Shown here: piece after piece, positions 15,396 through 17,369 of the stretch | Layout: every line of letters starts with the position of its first letter | Position numbering within the stretch: the stretch's first letter is position 1 | Origin: an uncultured Collinsella sp. | Lineage (GTDB): Bacteria > Actinomycetota > Coriobacteriia > Coriobacteriales > Coriobacteriaceae | Length of the DNA: 17,369 nucleotides | Direction: 5' to 3' | NCBI GenBank assembly: GCA_958421035.1 | Contig: CATZKS010000034.1 | Span: 1 to 17,369 of the forward strand | The notes under the pieces: model-generated | Database searches by the model: none | What the model saw: the letters and a program-made list of their open reading frames with translations, nothing else | What the model was told of the DNA's origin: nothing | Made by a program: the position numbers and the translations under genes

Positions 15396-15677
15396 TTAGG
15401 CTTCAGCAACCTTGTGGCCGAGCGCCTTCTCGTAACGGGCCTCGTCGTAAGAGATGTCGCCATCGACAATCTCGTCCATAGCCATCGAGATGGTATCGGC
15501 ACCGGAAAGCCCGATGGTGATGTCATCGACATCCTGGACGGCAAGCACGCGGTTGTGCTGGCCACGCAGCATGCTATTGATGTCGCAGGCGCGCTTGGAG
15601 GCAAGCGAAGCGAGCAGGAAGCGGTTGTGATCGGTCTTCTCCAGAAGATCGTCAATGCAAGGCTTTACAACGGACAC
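15396..15677 (-). CDS. rpoZ: DNA-directed RNA polymerase subunit omega
   Basis: A 93-residue protein with the omega pattern: an N-terminal CIDDLLEKTDHNRFLLASLA segment, then SKRACDINSML, followed by an acidic tail with the A-x-x-E-I-x-x-G-x-I motif (AMDEIVDGDI). Omega binds the beta' subunit and helps assemble RNA polymerase. The start is GTG 15677, with GAGG close upstream and AAAGGA ten bases away, five bases after the gmk stop. The gmk-rpoZ order is one of the most conserved small operons in bacteria and supports the call despite the low sequence complexity of this family. thiI follows with zero spacing, a less usual partner. Confidence 0.93.
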   Translation of the reverse strand: MSVVKPCIDDLLEKTDHNRFLLASLASKRACDINSMLRGQHNRVLAVQDVDDITIGLSGADTISMAMDEIVDGDISYDEARYEKALGHKVAEA

Positions 15678-15682
15678 GGACC

Positions 15683-16252
15683 TCAGATCCTTTCATGCAT
15701 ATCGAGAACGCGAACGAGCTCATCGGTCGCGCGGTCGAGATCGTCATTTACCACGACGTCGTCGTAGCGGTCGGCAAGGGCAAGCTCATCGGCGGCGTTT
15801 GCCATACGCAGCTCAATCGTCTCGGGCGTCTCGGTACCGCGACCGACTAGACGCTCGCGGAGTACCTCAAGCGAAGGCGGCTTGATAAAGATCAGCACGG
15901 CCTCGGGGAAACGCTCCTTCACCTGCAGGGCACCCTGGACATCGATCTCCAAGATGAGAGACGAACCAGAGGCGAGCTTGGACTGAACCTCGCTCACCAA
16001 CGTGCCGTAGCAGTTACCGTGGACCTCGGCCCACTCAACAAACTCACCGTTTGCCACGCGGCGGTCGAACTCCTCACGCGTCAGGAAAAAGTAATTGACG
16101 CCGTCGACCTCACCTTTGCGTGGTGCTCGCGTGGTAGCCGAAACCGTCAGGCCCAGGTTCGAGCGGAGCTCGCGCACACGAGTGACGAGCGTGCCCTTGC
16201 CTGCGCCTGACGGTCCAGAAATCACAAAGAGCTTGGAATCCTGAGCGCCCAC
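15683..16252 (-). CDS. gmk: Guanylate kinase
   Basis: A 189-residue P-loop kinase catalysing GMP + ATP to GDP + ADP. The P-loop GPSGAGKGT is at residues 13-21. The GMP-binding region SATTRAPRKGEVDGVNYFFL follows, then the FVEWAEVHGNCYGT block and the LEIDVQGALQVK motif, all in family order. The Arg-containing lid is around RLVGRGTE. The start is GTG 16252, immediately after the mihF TAA, without a clear Shine-Dalgarno, so translational coupling with mihF is likely. It lies between mihF and rpoZ; mihF-gmk-rpoZ is the standard actinobacterial arrangement. Confidence 0.97.
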   Translation of the reverse strand: MGAQDSKLFVISGPSGAGKGTLVTRVRELRSNLGLTVSATTRAPRKGEVDGVNYFFLTREEFDRRVANGEFVEWAEVHGNCYGTLVSEVQSKLASGSSLILEIDVQGALQVKERFPEAVLIFIKPPSLEVLRERLVGRGTETPETIELRMANAADELALADRYDDVVVNDDLDRATDELVRVLDMHERI

Positions 16253-16561
16253 TTATTTGGTCAGCTGCTCGAGGAGCTGCTCGCGCTGACGGACGCCGAG
16301 GCCCTGGACGCGACGGGTAGCGGAGATACCGAGCTCCTCCATGATCTTGGCGGCCTTGGCCTTGCCATAACCAGGAAGAGACTCGATGAGGGTGGAAACC
16401 TTCATGCGGGAAGCGATGGGGTCATCGGAGTTGAGCACAGACTCGAGGGACTTCTCGCCCTTCTTGATCTGCTCGCGAAGCTCAGCGCGGGCGTGACGTG
16501 CGGCAGCAGCCTTCTCAAGAGCCTGCTTGCGCTGCTCATCGGTAAGCTGAGGGAGTGCCAT
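16253..16561 (-). CDS. mihF: Actinobacterial integration host factor (mIHF), nucleoid-associated protein
   Basis: A 102-residue basic protein starting MALPQLTDEQRKQALEKAAA, a sequence characteristic of actinobacterial mIHF/sIHF. The helical N-terminus leads into the DNA-binding core with SLPGYGKAKAAKIMEELGI and TRRVQGLGVRQREQLLEQL, the helix-turn-helix-like segment that contacts DNA. It is unrelated in fold to E. coli IHF. It compacts DNA and influences supercoiling and phage integration in mycobacteria and Streptomyces. The start is ATG 16561 with GGAGG five bases upstream. The upstream spacer carries an extended -10 box at 16606-16614. It heads the operon with gmk, rpoZ and thiI. This gene is the best single taxonomic marker in the window. 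Confidence 0.95.
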   Translation of the reverse strand: MALPQLTDEQRKQALEKAAAARHARAELREQIKKGEKSLESVLNSDDPIASRMKVSTLIESLPGYGKAKAAKIMEELGISATRRVQGLGVRQREQLLEQLTK

Positions 16562-16605
16562 TCGTACCTCCAAAAAGTTGGGTTATATCTGATTCAATAG
16601 TTGGC

Positions 16606-16614
16606 ATTTTAGCA
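16606..16614 (-). promoter_or_regulatory. Extended -10 promoter candidate for mihF
   Basis: The sense strand reads TGCTAAAAT, an extended -10 resembling the rpsT one. It would start transcription near 16599 and give a leader of about 38 bases. No good -35 is present. A second weak candidate further upstream is TTGCAC (16678-16673), 17 bases, then TAACCT (16655-16650). Confidence 0.5.
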
Positions 16615-16697
16615 CGTAGAACGTACAAAATGCCCAATCGCGGCTCCATAGGTTAGACGATACCCGCAAAAAGTGCAATATACTGCGCCCAAAGTTA

Positions 16698-16755
16698 AGC
16701 CCCTGACCTGCGATTCCACACAAAGGATGGGAAAGTTTACGCAGGCACAGGGGCT
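16698..16755 (-). terminator. Long two-part hairpin between pyrF and mihF, possible pyrF terminator
   Basis: AGCCCCTG (16698-16705) pairs with CAGGGGCT (16748-16755), and CCTGCG (16707-16712) with CGCAGG (16740-16745), across a small internal loop and a 27-base terminal loop. On the minus strand it is followed by TTAACTTT, a poor T-tract. On the plus strand it is followed by ATTTTG. It could terminate pyrF, but the big loop and weak U-run leave other RNA roles open. Confidence 0.5.
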
Positions 16756-16800
16756 ATTTTGTGCTAATGAGACCCAAAAGTGGTGACTTAGGGGAATCTT

Positions 16801-17369
16801 TTAGGCGACGTTTTCGACCAGCTCAGCGACAATAGCGTCAAAGGCGGCAACCGGATCGTCGGCGCCGGTGATGGGACGGCCCACCACAATGTGGCTTGCG
16901 CCACGCTCGATAGCCTGGGAAGGCGTCGCCACGCGGGACTGGTCACCAAGGGCGGCACCCACCGGACGCACACCCGGAGTCACGATGAGGGCATCGGGGC
17001 CCAGCAGCTCACGCATGTCGTGAGCCTCCATCGGCGAGCACACGATACCGTCGATGCCGTTGGCCTGAGCGAGCTTTGCCAGGCGGGCGGCCTCCTCGGC
17101 CACGGGCGACTCGACGCCGATCTCGCTCAAGGCATCCTGGTTCATGCTCGTGAGCACGGTGATGGCGACGAGCTTGGCGCGGTCCTCGCGCGCCTCCTCG
17201 GCGCCCTCGCGGCAGGCAGCGAGCATGGCGCCCGAACCCAAGCCGTGGACCGAAAGCAGATCGGCACCGGCAAGCGAGGCCGAGCGGGCGGCACCGCGAA
17301 CCTGATGCGGAATATCATGGAACTTAAGGTCAAGGAAGACCTTAAAGCCCAGGTCCTTAAAGGTCTTGA
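16801..17369 (-). CDS. pyrF: Orotidine 5'-phosphate decarboxylase, N-terminus beyond the right edge
   Basis: The minus-strand frame is open from the window edge to a TAA at 16801, giving 189 codons including the stop; the start lies outside. The active-site block FLDLKFHDIP is seen near the edge (about 17300-17335), with the catalytic Lys and Asp of the D-x-K-x-x-D-I type. C-terminal landmarks include ITVLTSM, VCSPMEA, VTPGVRP and the phosphate-gripping VVGRPIT near the end, all typical of the short (about 230-residue) PyrF class. It makes UMP from OMP in pyrimidine synthesis. Apparent internal starts such as TTG 17241 are ignored because conserved sequence continues upstream. A small hairpin lies just after the stop, and the large one at 16698-16755 follows. 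Confidence 0.95.
   Translation of the reverse strand, partial: KTFKDLGFKVFLDLKFHDIPHQVRGAARSASLAGADLLSVHGLGSGAMLAACREGAEEAREDRAKLVAITVLTSMNQDALSEIGVESPVAEEAARLAKLAQANGIDGIVCSPMEAHDMRELLGPDALIVTPGVRPVGAALGDQSRVATPSQAIERGASHIVVGRPITGADDPVAAFDAIVAELVENVA

Noticed and set aside
14286..15767. A 493-codon plus-strand frame opposite thiI, rpoZ and the 3' end of gmk
   Set aside because: It crosses three well-supported genes on the other strand and shows no family motif, so it is a codon-bias artefact.

Overview
The window is about 17.4 kb of high-GC bacterial chromosome in which every recognisable gene lies on the minus strand. I see fifteen genes: thirteen complete, and one partial gene at each edge (dgkA at the left, pyrF at the right). 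An actinobacterial integration host factor (mihF) directly upstream of gmk and rpoZ, frequent GTG/TTG starts and the gene order point to a Coriobacteriia actinobacterium, most probably a Collinsella-like gut anaerobe. The lineage call is an inference from gene content. There are no transposases, prophage genes, tRNAs, rRNAs or CRISPR arrays, and it reads as a core-genome block.

In the direction of transcription (high to low coordinates), the window starts with the 3' part of pyrF (UMP synthesis), followed by a 240-bp spacer with a large hairpin. Next comes a tight operon, mihF-gmk-rpoZ-thiI (nucleoid protein, GMP kinase, RNA polymerase omega, tRNA 4-thiouridine synthase), closed by a strong hairpin at 14111-14140. 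A 213-bp spacer then leads into comEA-comEC-holA: DNA uptake receptor, DNA channel and the clamp-loader delta subunit. rpsT (ribosomal protein S20) has its own extended -10 promoter, a hairpin leader and a strong terminator.

The last and longest block is lepA-dusB-hemW-dnaJ(membrane)-dnaJ-mtaB-phoH-ybeY-dgkA. It covers translation fidelity, tRNA dihydrouridylation and methylthiolation, haem trafficking, protein folding, rRNA maturation and lipid-carrier phosphorylation. Spacing is a few bases or overlapping almost throughout.

The most unusual gene is at 4130-5233. It encodes a J-domain protein with a complete four-motif DnaJ zinc finger, but the second substrate-binding C-terminal domain and dimerisation tail are replaced by three predicted transmembrane segments. 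It sits next to a canonical dnaJ, in the slot after hemW where many Gram-positive bacteria carry hrcA. Other points worth a look are a probable leaderless lepA mRNA whose -10 box abuts the rpsT terminator, an attenuator-like leader in rpsT, and a leader upstream of comEA with competing base-pairing. No gene-free stretch exceeds about 240 bases.
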